Source: Trichuris trichiura (taxonomy: Eukaryota; Nematoda; Enoplea; Trichinellida; Trichuridae). Taken from it: a stretch of DNA of 64,000 nt. The notes under the pieces were generated by a model. The model did not search any database. It saw only the letters and a program-made list of their open reading frames with translations, and was not told the origin of the DNA. Location: assembly GCA_037903355.1 (NCBI GenBank), contig JBAJFE010000060.1, positions 124,001 through 188,000 on the forward strand, given 5' to 3'. The position numbers were made by a program, and so were the translations under genes. Below, piece after piece: positions 39,267 to 49,400 of this stretch (position 1 is its first letter; each line of letters opens with the position of its first letter).

Positions 39267-40203
39267 ACAGAAAGCTCCCGCTAAAATTATCGCGCGAAAT
39301 TCTTATGGCAGCTGCCGCACTCTCTGCCTGGTTAAAGTGCAAAAGCACACAGAAGCGCAAACCGGTTTTCTCGGATTCCATCTCTAAGCGACGACGAAAA
39401 AAGAAACAGCACAAAAGCAACTGAATAGATCGCCTTGCGTATTTGAATCGAATGTTCGCGTGAGTCTCCCTAGACAAAGAAAAAGCATGCCAGCAGCGTA
39501 CAACTGAGGATTCTTAAAACTTGGAATTGAGGGGTGGAACTCTTGCAACAACTTACAGTATAAGAATGCCAGGTAATGACAGAGCTTTGAAGGCCCGCCT
39601 GGTGCCGTCACCAGCGTAAGATGTAGACGACGACGTAAGGGTGGTCATACTGCAGCAAAACGTGACAGATATTAAAACTAAGGATTACGAGTTGAAACAG
39701 AAAAAATAAAGAAAGGAGAAATCCATGGAAAACGGAAGAAGGAAGACACTGAAGGGCTCAAGACTTCTCAATTTTAAAAAACACGTTTCCATCTACGTAT
39801 TATTTTCATTTTTTAATCTGGCCGGTTCCTGATAGACAATCACTTCGTTCATACAGCGAGCTTACTGTTCAAACTCGTAACTACCACTTCAAACGTTTAC
39901 GTTTTGCTGCGCTGTGGGTAACCACTGGTCACCAGTTACATTCGCCGCTGCAGTCAGGATAACGTTCTCGAAAGCTCTGACATTCCTTCAGAACAATTAC
40001 CAGCATACCTAAAAATAACTTATGTAATTTCATCCGCCCGCCACGGAATGCTACGTTCTTAAAATCATGAGGCTGTATCTAAACTGGCCAAAGGAAAGGG
40101 AACATCTCACTGACTTCGGCAATCCAAGACAAAACTCATGCACATTCTATCAGTAAAATTTCAAGCTGTATTGTTAACACCTTGCTCCTTGAAAACATGA
40201 CAT

Positions 40204-40400
40204 TTTGAAATGGGTTCGTAAAATTCCATGAGAAAGTTTATTTTACAGTGGGATCCGTTTGTAATTAATTTCGGCCTCCAGAGCTTAGCGGACCACCCTT
40301 GACTCATCCTCAGCGATTAAGACTAATCGAAATCGCGAGGATGCGTCAAGGGTGGACTCGGAAGCTGCGGAGGACAAAACTGGTCATGGAAAGGGACCAC
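40204..40400. mobile_element. Foldback element f (diverged core)
   Basis: The left end reads TTGAAATGGGTTCGTAAAAT and then TCCATGAGAAAGTTTATT, which matches the family left end. A 98-bp palindrome at about 40275-40372 follows, with arms CCTCCAGAGCTTAGCGGA and its partner ending GGAAGCTGCGGAGG. The position of the hammerhead core holds CATCCTCAGCGATT facing AATCGCGAGGATG. So the core is changed in both arms and probably dead. Boundaries are approximate. Confidence 0.6.
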
Positions 40401-41153
40401 CGCAAAATTAGCCCTACCATGCACTGCTCATTTGAGCAAGGTTTTCGTTTCCAACAACGAAAGAAACAGTAACAGCTCAGGACAAATGTAAGAAATCAGT
40501 AACTCTACTTCACAGCTGCTAACCTTTCTCTCTTTGCTGCGGCTTTGCAATGCTACAGGAATGCTATCACAACGGAATGCGGCGAAGCAAACATAATTAG
40601 CTTGCTGGTTTACAGAAACGCCCTTCAGAATAGTTCACGCTTGACGGCGAGGAAAATAATCCTTCATTTCACTAACGGCCAATAGTTCTTGTGGCCAGAC
40701 AAGCCGTACGTGCAATTTGCCAAAAGATAGACAGCGAAGTGAAAATTCGATGGGCATTGCAGTGTTATACCAACCGCACAAACGCTTGATAAGAATCTAT
40801 ACTTTAAGTTTAGCAATGCTGTCATCTCAGCACATGTTGGCTCAAGGGTACGCTTCCGCTAAGTATGAATGTGCATTCCTGGTCTTCTATTCGAATGACA
40901 AACCCATTCGACACTACATTAACATCGCATAAACAACGTACAAGATTACCAAGGCTTCCTTCAGATAACCTAAATCTTTTCTCACCATCGTAACAAGTGA
41001 TGATAAACCGAAATACGTGCTTGCGCCAAGACAATACAAGATTAAACGCTTTTTTCTTTTTCTATGTGACGGGTTTTTAAATTTTTTTTCTTCTAAATTT
41101 TTCTTGGTATTTTTAACCCGTTGCTAAATTAACGTTTATTACAAAAACGTTAT

Positions 41154-41198
41154 TTACGAAGCTTTCGGGCCTCGCCGTGGCCCGTCATCAGCGCAATT
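41154..41198 (-). ncRNA. Hammerhead-ribozyme-like motif, left arm
   Basis: On the minus strand: TTGCG, CTGATGA, C, stem II GGGCC/GGCCC, GAA, AGCT, T, CGTAA. Stem I TTGCG/CGTAA can form five pairs including one G-U, the longest in the window. The core matches the hammerhead consensus except for the extra C before stem II. Confidence 0.6.
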
Positions 41199-41584
41199 TG
41201 TGCCGCCCATCGGGTCGGTCATCATGTAAGCAAGCTGCTAGAAGCTGCTAGCAAGTTTAGAAAAAATTTAAAAATCCATTACGAAGAAAAAGAAAAAAGA
41301 AAATAAAGTCAAGTGTGCGCGGGCACCGAAGAAAAGAAAAAAAGAAGAGGGCAAGGAGAGGTACAGAAGAAAGAAGACGGAGTGGCGGGAAAGAAGAGGG
41401 TTTAGAATCCGTTTGTTTAAAACAGACGGGTATATATAATTTGTTTGCTCGCTGCAAAGCCTGACAAACTAGGTGGGACCAATCCCCGACGGGTCAAGAT
41501 GGACCTGGTGGCTGAGGTCTCCGCCAAAATCGGTCGGATGGAACGGCTTGCGACCATGAAGACCGACCCGATGAGCGGCACAAA

Positions 41585-41626
41585 TTGCGCTGATGACGGG
41601 CTACGGCAGGCCCGAAAGCTTCGTAA
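41585..41626 (+). ncRNA. Hammerhead-ribozyme-like motif, right arm
   Basis: This is the inverted partner of the motif at 41154-41198. It shows the same TTGCG/CGTAA stem I, CTGATGA, a GGGC stem II whose loop differs from the left arm, GAA, AGCT and T at the cleavage position. Both arms of one element keep an intact-looking core, so either strand's transcript would carry one. Confidence 0.6.
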
Positions 41627-41691
41627 ATAACGTTAATTAAGCAGCGGGTTAAAAATACCGCAAAAAATTTAGAAGAAAAGATTAAACGCTT

Positions 41692-43650
41692 AAGCAAATT
41701 TTCAGTTCTCCAATTTTAGATGTCTGTGATGAACAAACTGACAAGCACACAATGCACAACAACAAACAATTATCATGAGAATCAAGCATCAACCTGCAAT
41801 AAAGTAATCACGAAGACACACAACCCAGTGGATACTTTCTACCTCACATTCATAAGCTTGTAGTAAAGTAATTTTAGAAATTACAATCACGCCTTCCGGT
41901 GAGAAGATATATAAGGCAGCCAAGAATAAATAGTCAACCATTTCGGCACAGTACATTATTACCCTAATGTTGACCATTGCTAGTCAACTATTCTGGCAAA
42001 AATTCCACATATCCTAAATTCTTTAACAGGTCACAAGAGCTGTTAAGTCGACGAGGGTGCAATTCAATTCTGACAGCAAAAGGAAACTATTGCTATTGAA
42101 ATATTGGTATTCTGCTTATATTGAGTTACTGAAAGAAACAACTTGAAAATCAACAGAAAGCAAACAGTAAACTTATCCTTACTTGCATCGCTAATACTAC
42201 TGAAAGAGTGATGCTCTCCCAAAAGCAAGAAATGATTTCTCAATGCTGCTAAGCAAATCAACCACATTAGAAATGACAGCCAAAAAATCTATCCAGAACT
42301 GTAGTTCACATTTTATTGGACGCAAACCGGTGCAAGAAGCCGCAGTGAGATCGAAACAGATGTAGTTTATGCAGTTTTCTACGAATACCACGACTCTCCA
42401 ATCCACCTAAGCTATGCACATAATTGCAGGTTATTAAAAGCAATTTATGTGCGCGTCAAAATGAACCAGTTTTCTCTATTTCTTGAAGTGCGGCAGAATA
42501 GTGCTGCAAAGAGGCATTTCTAATGACAACGTAGCCAGCAAAATAATAGCAAAACTAAACAAATTCTTACCCCCCTCCCTCCGCGAATTTTTGCTAATGC
42601 AACGAAGTGCGATCCACTTTTCATTTTCATAAAATAATTAAACAAGAGCCACATGAGTTTTTATCAGTTACAAAATCAACTGTCATATCGGCTTGCTCTC
42701 CATACTACTTTACCTAGAACCAAGACTAACGTAAGGCGTGTATTTTGGCTTAGGCTTACGATGCAAAATCCGAACGGTTAGCCGACGTGCCCGCTAGTAA
42801 CGGCCGAACAGGTTACCTGCATACTTGCCAGAAAGCAGTGTACATTTCTCAGAAAGTGCGGGGTGCATAACCGTCCAAGCTCGCTATCTATTTCAGAAAT
42901 GCAAATCAAGAAATACTATTTGTAATGATTAAAAGATTAAAGAACCTTAGGGGCGCAAAAATGACACTGTATTTATCGGATCATGCTGTTTTGCCAAACA
43001 CGCGAAGGCAATTCAGAATGTGGAACAACTAAGTTATTTCTTAAGACTATCAGTACTCTCTCTTCTTTTAAAAAGACAGATGTCAACATAAGCCATTTTA
43101 AAAGTGTTAAAAATAGCAATGTTGAAATCTTACTACACAGAGCACACTAAACACCAGCACCTATCAGACTGATTTGACAGAACAAAGAAAAGGTGCACAA
43201 CTGTGAACTGCGATGAACAAACGTATCACCACTGCGGACACATGGGCCAACGTATTACAGGAGAACTTCTGTAAGCTGACCACCCAAGGGGCTCGCACAG
43301 ACTGGTCAACTTAGGCAGGTAGTGAAATGTAGGCTTATTGTAACAACACGCACATGTACTTTACTTTCTTGTAAAGATCTTCCTTAGAATGTCATGCGTA
43401 ATCAAAACACAGGACGGTCGTGCACACAGTATCATACACAGCCAATGCACTTAATAGTCTTTTATGACGGTGCGATCGTTCTTTCTAAAAAAGAGTCAGT
43501 TTTGGTCTGGCTCATATTCATACTGCAAATGTAAGTGCTGAAAGCACGGTCTACACTGGTTACATCACTCAGCATATCTGGGCATTTTTAGGCAGCAAAT
43601 TTCTTTAACAGCACGATGAAATGCTAGACCTCCTATTCTTTCATATCATA
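41692..43650. other. No recognisable gene; MITE fragment at its end
   Basis: I see no exons here. Near 43270-43320 the strings GCTGACCACCCAAGGGG and GGTCAACTTAGGCAGG are pieces of the same GTTGACCACC-type MITE that is found intact at 44909-45094. Confidence 0.4.
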
Positions 43651-43656
43651 TATATA

Positions 43657-43883
43657 CAGTTGAACCTCCATAGTTGACCACCTCCCTAAGTTGACCGCTC
43701 TAGTCTGACGTGGTATATAAACACAATGCTAGTTTGCTCTCTGTAAGTTGGTCGGTCTGTTGAGTGGACAACTTACAGTGGTTCAACTGCAATCTATTTA
43801 GCCGAGCCACTTACACCCACAGCCTCCTATGTTGACCAGTTTTCCACAGTCTCTTGGGTGGTCAACTTACGGGGGTTCAACTG
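43657..43883. mobile_element. Pogo-type MITE, composite or rearranged
   Basis: It starts with CAGTTGAACCTCCATAGTTG after a TA and ends in ACTTACGGGGGTTCAACTG. A second possible end, AACTTACAGTGGTTCAACTG, occurs at 43789. It may therefore be one element with an internal duplication or two nested copies. There is no coding capacity. It sits immediately left of Tigger copy 2. Confidence 0.7.
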
Positions 43884-43889
43884 CATATA

Positions 43890-44894
43890 CAGGCGGCCCT
43901 CGTTATCCGCGGATTCTATACAACGCGGTTCGTCCGGCGTGAAATAGTGACGTCATCTTTTCATAAAAAACATGCGCACCGTTGGGTGGCATTATAAATG
44001 CAGTAACGTCGTTGCCTGCCTGTGAGCAGCGTATTCGTCTGCCCGGGCGCGAAAGACTTTCTCTCCCCACAGTGCTCTGTAACTGTGCACAATGCTAATG
44101 AGGCCGTGCCATTTTTCTGATTGTTCGTTGTTGCTTCGTGCGCGTTTTCAAGCCTATTCGCTGTGCGAAAACAGTTTCCCTCCAGCACGGTAGGTCTGAA
44201 CTTTCGCGTTGTTTAACTGGTGTCGCATAGGCAGATGGCTGACAGAAGGCAAGTAAGCGGTTCCTCTAGGGCTAAGAGACAACGTAGCGTCCTTATTCTT
44301 CATGAGAAAGTAGAAGTCCTTGATCTTTTGAAAAGGGGATTGTCATTTGCCGAAGTGCGCCGTAGGATCGGGAAGAATGAATGCAGCATTCGTACGATAA
44401 AACGGAAGGAAGCTGAGATTAGAGGAAACGTGTATTCTGACCCTTCATTGGCGAAGAGAGCTGCTGTAATTCGCAACAAAGTCCTCATGAAGGCTGAAAA
44501 ACCGCTAAGCATTTGGATAGAAAACATATCGCGGAAGAATGTCCCCGTCGACAGGAAAGTTATTCGGGAGAAAACGCTGAGCTTATATGAGCACTTCTCT
44601 GGCGTGGTTTCAGAGGAGAGAAAAAGGTTTACTGCTAGCAAAGGATGGTTAGCAAAATACGTGAAGTGCTTCAGCCTCAAGAACTTAAAGATCACTGGAG
44701 AAACGGCATCGGCTGATTTCGTAGCTGCATCGACGTTCCGGAGGGAATTCAAGGGGTCAGGACGAAATACGCAGCTAGAATGTAAGCTATTTAGCCTTTT
44801 TCATAGGGTAGCCTACATAACGCAGAATTCAACTTAACGCGGTAAAACGCTCAAAATGTTGGACGAATTAACCGCGGATAACGAGGGCCGCCTG
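43890..44894 (+). mobile_element. Tigger/pogo-family DNA transposon, internally deleted copy 2
   Basis: The terminal repeats are CAGGCGGCCCTCGTTATC at the left and its near complement, GATAACGAGGGCCGCCTG, at the right. TA duplications lie at 43888-43889 and 44895-44896. The ends are the same family as the copy at 12692-13882. The interior keeps the transposase N-terminus and has lost the catalytic and C-terminal parts, with the frame running directly into 3' terminal sequence at about 44740. The element is inserted among pogo-type MITEs and TA-rich sequence. Confidence 0.92.
44235..44837 (+). pseudogene. Tigger transposase N-terminal half, truncated
   Basis: I start at the ATG reading MADRRQVSGSS. 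Residues about 12-70 form a CENP-B/pipsqueak-type helix-turn-helix (RSVLILHEKVEVLDLLKRG, then GKNECSIRTIKRKE). Residues about 85-150 match a second CENP-B-like DNA-binding helix region (LSIWIENISRKNVPVDRKVI, then FTASKGWLAKYVK). After about residue 170 the frame enters non-coding terminal sequence (shared with copy 1) and stops. The DDE domain is missing. The open frame is intact for about 170 residues, so it could bind DNA if expressed, but it cannot catalyse transposition. Confidence 0.88.
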
Positions 44895-44908
44895 TATATA
44901 TATATATA

Positions 44909-45091
44909 CAGTAGAACCTCCATAAGTTGACCACCCAAGGGACTGGGGAAAACTGGTCAACATAGGGGGTGGTCAACATAGGAGGCTGTGAGTATATTAT
45001 ATTATTAACGTGCGGACCAACCAAGTGGTCAAAATTCGGTCAACTTAGGGAGGTGGTCGACATAGAGAGGTGGTCAACTTCGGAGGTTCTA

Positions 45092-45094
<3 letters not shown>
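44909..45094. mobile_element. Pogo-type MITE, 186 bp
   Basis: Perfect 13-bp ends, CAGTAGAACCTCC and GGAGGTTCTACTG, are flanked by TA in a TA microsatellite. The interior is made of repeated GGTCAACATAGG/GTTGACCACC-like strings. It has no open frame and is non-autonomous. Confidence 0.85.

Positions 45095-45124
<30 letters not shown>
45094..45124. repeat. (TA)n microsatellite
   Basis: A TA run directly follows the MITE end. Such tracts supply TA target sites, which may explain the clustering of TA-specific elements here. Confidence 0.9.
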
Positions 45125-45127
<3 letters not shown>

Positions 45128-45238
45128 AGGAAAGCATAGCACTTCAATCCCACAGTGTAGCGCGGATTTGACAGCTCAAATTATAGAGAGTAAGCTAACG
45201 TACAACTTACCTAGGTAGTTAACATACAAGTGGAGAAC

Positions 45239-45363
45239 GTGCAAGTTACAGAGGTGGCCGACATATAGAAGTCAGCCTTCCGTTTGAATACATGTGGACC
45301 AAACAATCTGTGAAAATTCGGTCAACTTATGGAGATGGTAAACATAGGGTGGAGGTTCTACTG
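45239..45363. mobile_element. Pogo-type MITE fragment (right end)
   Basis: A right end GGTGGAGGTTCTACTG, followed by TA, is preceded by degenerate GGTCAACTTATGGAG strings. A matching left end is not clear, so this is probably a truncated or strongly diverged copy. Confidence 0.6.
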
Positions 45364-46476
45364 TATTTCAAGCAACGCGATTTCCGTTTCAACTGGAAAT
45401 GAGCTCTAACGCATATTGATCAGTACCGCTTTTAAAGCTTTCGCGCTTCAAGCGAGCGACGTTGCTGTGAAGAAACACATTATGGCTTATGTCAACAGCC
45501 AGCCCAGAAGCTTGTGTCAACATGAAAATCTTTGGCGGGCAGGGAGAAACTGAACAGGACTCCTACCGTGCAGAAACAGCCTATTATTACTTTCACCTCA
45601 ATTGACTCGCCTTTTTTTGATTTTTCTGTCCTTCGCTGTTCCAACAGAAAAGAGCGTTAAACGAGTGAAACTACAATAACGAAAACAACATCGACAAAAT
45701 AGGGGTATGTGTGAGCACACCTCCAGTTGCAAATGCTATTTAGTTAAGTATACTTAATCGGCCTACGTATCACAAAACATCAACCAATGAGAAAAAATTT
45801 CAAGCGGCATTCACAAATTCATTAACGCACAAAGCCGATCAAGTGAACAAGTTGCATGCATTTCGGATAAACACTTGTCATGAAACGGATTTGTCCTATT
45901 CCGTAAAATGTATTTGCAAACGTACTGCAGAAAAGAATAGGCCTAGTCGAAAATTTTCTTGAAGAATTTGAAGTATGCCATCCTGCTTTGTCGTTATTGC
46001 ATTTTAAACGGTACTCAGGCAATACTCACAATCTGTTAATAGGCCCTCCAATGGACATTTTTTCGCTTATGAAAAGCAGTAATTCTCAAAACTGACCGAA
46101 AACGTCACAGCTCACGTTGGTATATTTTGCCAGTTTCTTTGAATGACTTAACCTTGAAAGAAAAACTAGATTCATAGCAGTATCAAATTTTCCTTTCCCT
46201 CCAAGACACAAAAACAACGCGCGAAACGTAAGTTCAACGAGACATGTTTGCTCTTGGGAGACCTAACCGTAGCCGTTCCAAAACATAAGGGACAGATTCG
46301 TTTGAGGCAGCAATGGAGAAAAGAATTCCAAGTTTCAAACAGCCTCATTCAGTTTTACGCACTTGATTGGTAGCAAAATTCTCTAGAATTAAATGCTAAC
46401 CGCTGGAAAGCAGAATACGCAATGAAAATGACTATTACCGCAGCAAAGTTTACCATATAAGAAAGAGCAGAATCTT

Positions 46477-49400
46477 TTATGCTGACACTTTGGGCAGCCG
46501 ACTCTCGTACGCTAACGCAGCTTGTGTACATTTTGCCATCGTAACCGAAGCTTTTGTGATTACATCGCCGATGTAGAACTCGGATAAAACTTTCGGGGTT
46601 GTCTCGATTTTGTCCGTTAATATGGTTTGCTTAAATAAAGCCACTAAGAATGTAGTAGAAGAAAAGCGGTGATTACTGAGTTAATGATTCGGCTGAAGTA
46701 GCATGCCGATTCACCATGAAACATTGTTCTCTCCCTCGATCCGTACCGCGTCAAATGAGGCGCGATTTCATTCATCCGCGCCCTAACGTCTTCGATGGAA
46801 TCATACGGCAAAGGCCGTCCAACAGCCTAGAATAGTCATCCGTCGTAAACATATCGTATATTGTGGTGTGTGTTAGTAAATATCCTACCTCTGAAACCGC
46901 ACGTATAATTCTCCAATCTTCTCTTGCTATGCCTGGAGGAGTTATTGCAGCGAACGACTGCTGTGCTCGTCCTTCCGTATTTACGTAAGTTGCCCATTTT
47001 TCCGTATAAGCACAGCCAGGCAAGAGTAAATCACATAGTTCGGCACCCGCGTCACCGTGATGGCCTTGGTAAATGACAAAACAGTCATGAGGAATAGAAA
47101 TACCACGTTTGAAATTGCAATCATCCGCTCCAAGAAGATACAATAATTTGGGCGACCGTTTTTCAACTGCACGTATGCCGGGCATATATCCAACGTCCAA
47201 GGCGGCTACTTGGCTAGCTTTCTGAAACAAAAGTAGCTGAGCACGTATGTACACACGAGCACTTGGAAACGACATTTGCCTTACCCTATGCAAAATGTTA
47301 AGAATCTTCCAGCCCGGTTCTTGGACATTCAACATGCTAGCGACCCTAGCTAAACAGGCATACAAAGCATCAGCGTCAGGGCGCTGAAACAGGGCCGTTG
47401 AAACAATGATCATTGGTTTCTTAGCCTTCTCCAAGCGTCCGTAAACTTCGTGCTTCTTTTCAGACATCTTTCTAAGAATTTCAGGAGAATCGCCAAAATT
47501 CTGCAATGCATTCAGAACGAGAAAACAATGGAAAAGCAAGCAGTTGCAGCGCCACTTTTTACCGTGTAGTCGTAAGTTAAATCTACCGGAGTTCCAATCA
47601 TGCCAATTTCCAAATCGTGATATATCCAACTTCAAAAAACAATTTACAATGTATTTTTACACGGCAATTCGCCTTTTCCTGCACATACCTTTTGCGAATA
47701 CGCGCGTTCAACACGGGAGCTTCGAAGCGAGGATTGGCGCCAACGAGTAGAATGAAGTCACTTTTTTCAATACCGACTATTGAATCATTCATAACATAAT
47801 TAGCGCGAAAATCGATGCTAAACATGGTGTTACGAAAAACATCAATTAAAGAAAAGGTCACAAAAATACCCCGTCGCCAGACTGGGAAAGTACTCTTCGG
47901 TGCACAATGTCTCGCAGCCAAGACGATTCATAAAGTCTTTCAAACAAACCATTGCTTCTGCATCAACAAAAGTTCCCACTACCGCTGACATGTTTTCTGG
48001 CTGGATATTTTTAAACTACGAAACGAAAACGAAAAACAGCTATTGAGTCCCAAGTAAGCAATAAAATACTTTTTGATTGCAGAAAAACAATGCTTGTTCC
48101 CAATTGCACAACTGCAGTTTGCCTTCTCGATTTCGGATCATTGGACTGACCAAACGTTGTCGTTTTAGCCCGTCATAGGCAAAGCGGGTTTTGTCGCTTA
48201 TCCATTCTTCATTTATTTCCTATTCACCCAATTAAACTTAATGCTTTCACAGCTAGACAAAGCGAGAATACTAATTTTTTAATTAGCTACAAAGAAATGA
48301 TACAGCTTTAAATTAATCAGCAAAATTCAAACGGTCTATGATCAATTATAGCTATTACTAAGGAAGTCAAATTTTGCATTTCATATCGATTCATTGAGCA
48401 AATGTTTTATAAAACAGAAACCATTACTGCAACAGGACTCCCTTATCACTTTTCCCTCCGCTTACAGCACTGCTTTTATTAATAATGTACAGGTATTAGC
48501 ATTCAAAATGCAAAGCTGCCTCATGAGCAACAGGGAAATGTTAAATAAGTAACTAGCATTTTCCAATATTATAGTTTAAATACCAGAAGGTGTTAGTTGT
48601 ACCAAACGTAATTTTAAGGCGTATTAATATTAGGTCGTCACTAAAGTTCTTCCATTCAATTTTGCGTTTTATGAATTCTTTACATCACGCTGCCAGAATG
48701 CTTTTTCTTCATCCGCCGAGACTGGTGCAAACACCTGCTTCAAATACGCAAACAGTTTAGGTCAATTTCTTTTGTCAAGTCCATAGGTTCTCAAACTTTT
48801 CGCTCCATCGCCCCCTTGTGAACGTTCCTGAGCGCTAGTGCCCCCCACTTCTGATTGGTCAATTTTGGGTCCGCTGATTGGCTAGAAGGTAGGACGTGGC
48901 GTAGCCGGGGGGTCATTAGGTTTTCAAACGTTTCCCTCCGTCGCCCCTGGTGGGAAAATCTTTGCAATACCACTACTCAAGAGAAAAGTTTGCAGAAAAG
49001 ACTTTTAGTCTTCGTCACGTGGTAGACATACAATATTATTCCTGCTTTTCCACGAACCATTTTATGATGGGAAAATTTCTGCTTGCCTTTCATATCTCCT
49101 CTCACGTTGTTCAGAATATAAAGTCACATAAACAAGAAGCATTCATTAGCCTTTCCCGAAAAAAGTTTTTTACTTCGGTGACGACTTGTGAATCGCTTCC
49201 ACTAACGTCCCATTTTCACAATTCAGTGGGAACTTTAAGCAAAACTGACACGTGATTAAAAAATCAGAAAATATGCAATAAACGGAAAACAAACGGTAAA
49301 GCGAAAGATTATAACTACTAAAACTTAGACAACAGTGGAAAAGTTAATCAAAACTGATCATGTGATGGCGACTGGTATTACAGACGACGAAATAATAAAC

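Larger units (their letters stand above)
41052..41678. mobile_element. Foldback element g with hammerhead-like cores in both arms
   Basis: This is the largest intact copy (627 bp). Terminal arms of about 130 bp (41085-41215 and 41558-41675) are inverted copies, each carrying one core. The interior of about 330 bp contains a purine-rich GAAGAAAGAAGACGG region and no credible coding frame. An exact 13-bp direct repeat, AGATTAAACGCTT, flanks the element at 41039-41051 and 41679-41691. The length and sequence of this duplication differ from the TA of pogo/mariner elements and the 8 bp of hAT elements, and fit target-primed reverse transcription. Confidence 0.85.

Noticed and set aside
44300..44752. 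150-codon minus-strand frame
   Set aside because: It is antisense to the Tigger N-terminal transposase fragment.
46772..46888. In-frame extension of the NDUFS1 exon ending in SKTLGRG
   Set aside because: A 62-nt intron (46888-46827) restores the conserved [16 protein letters not shown] and RYG region and leads to the true C-terminus at 46477.
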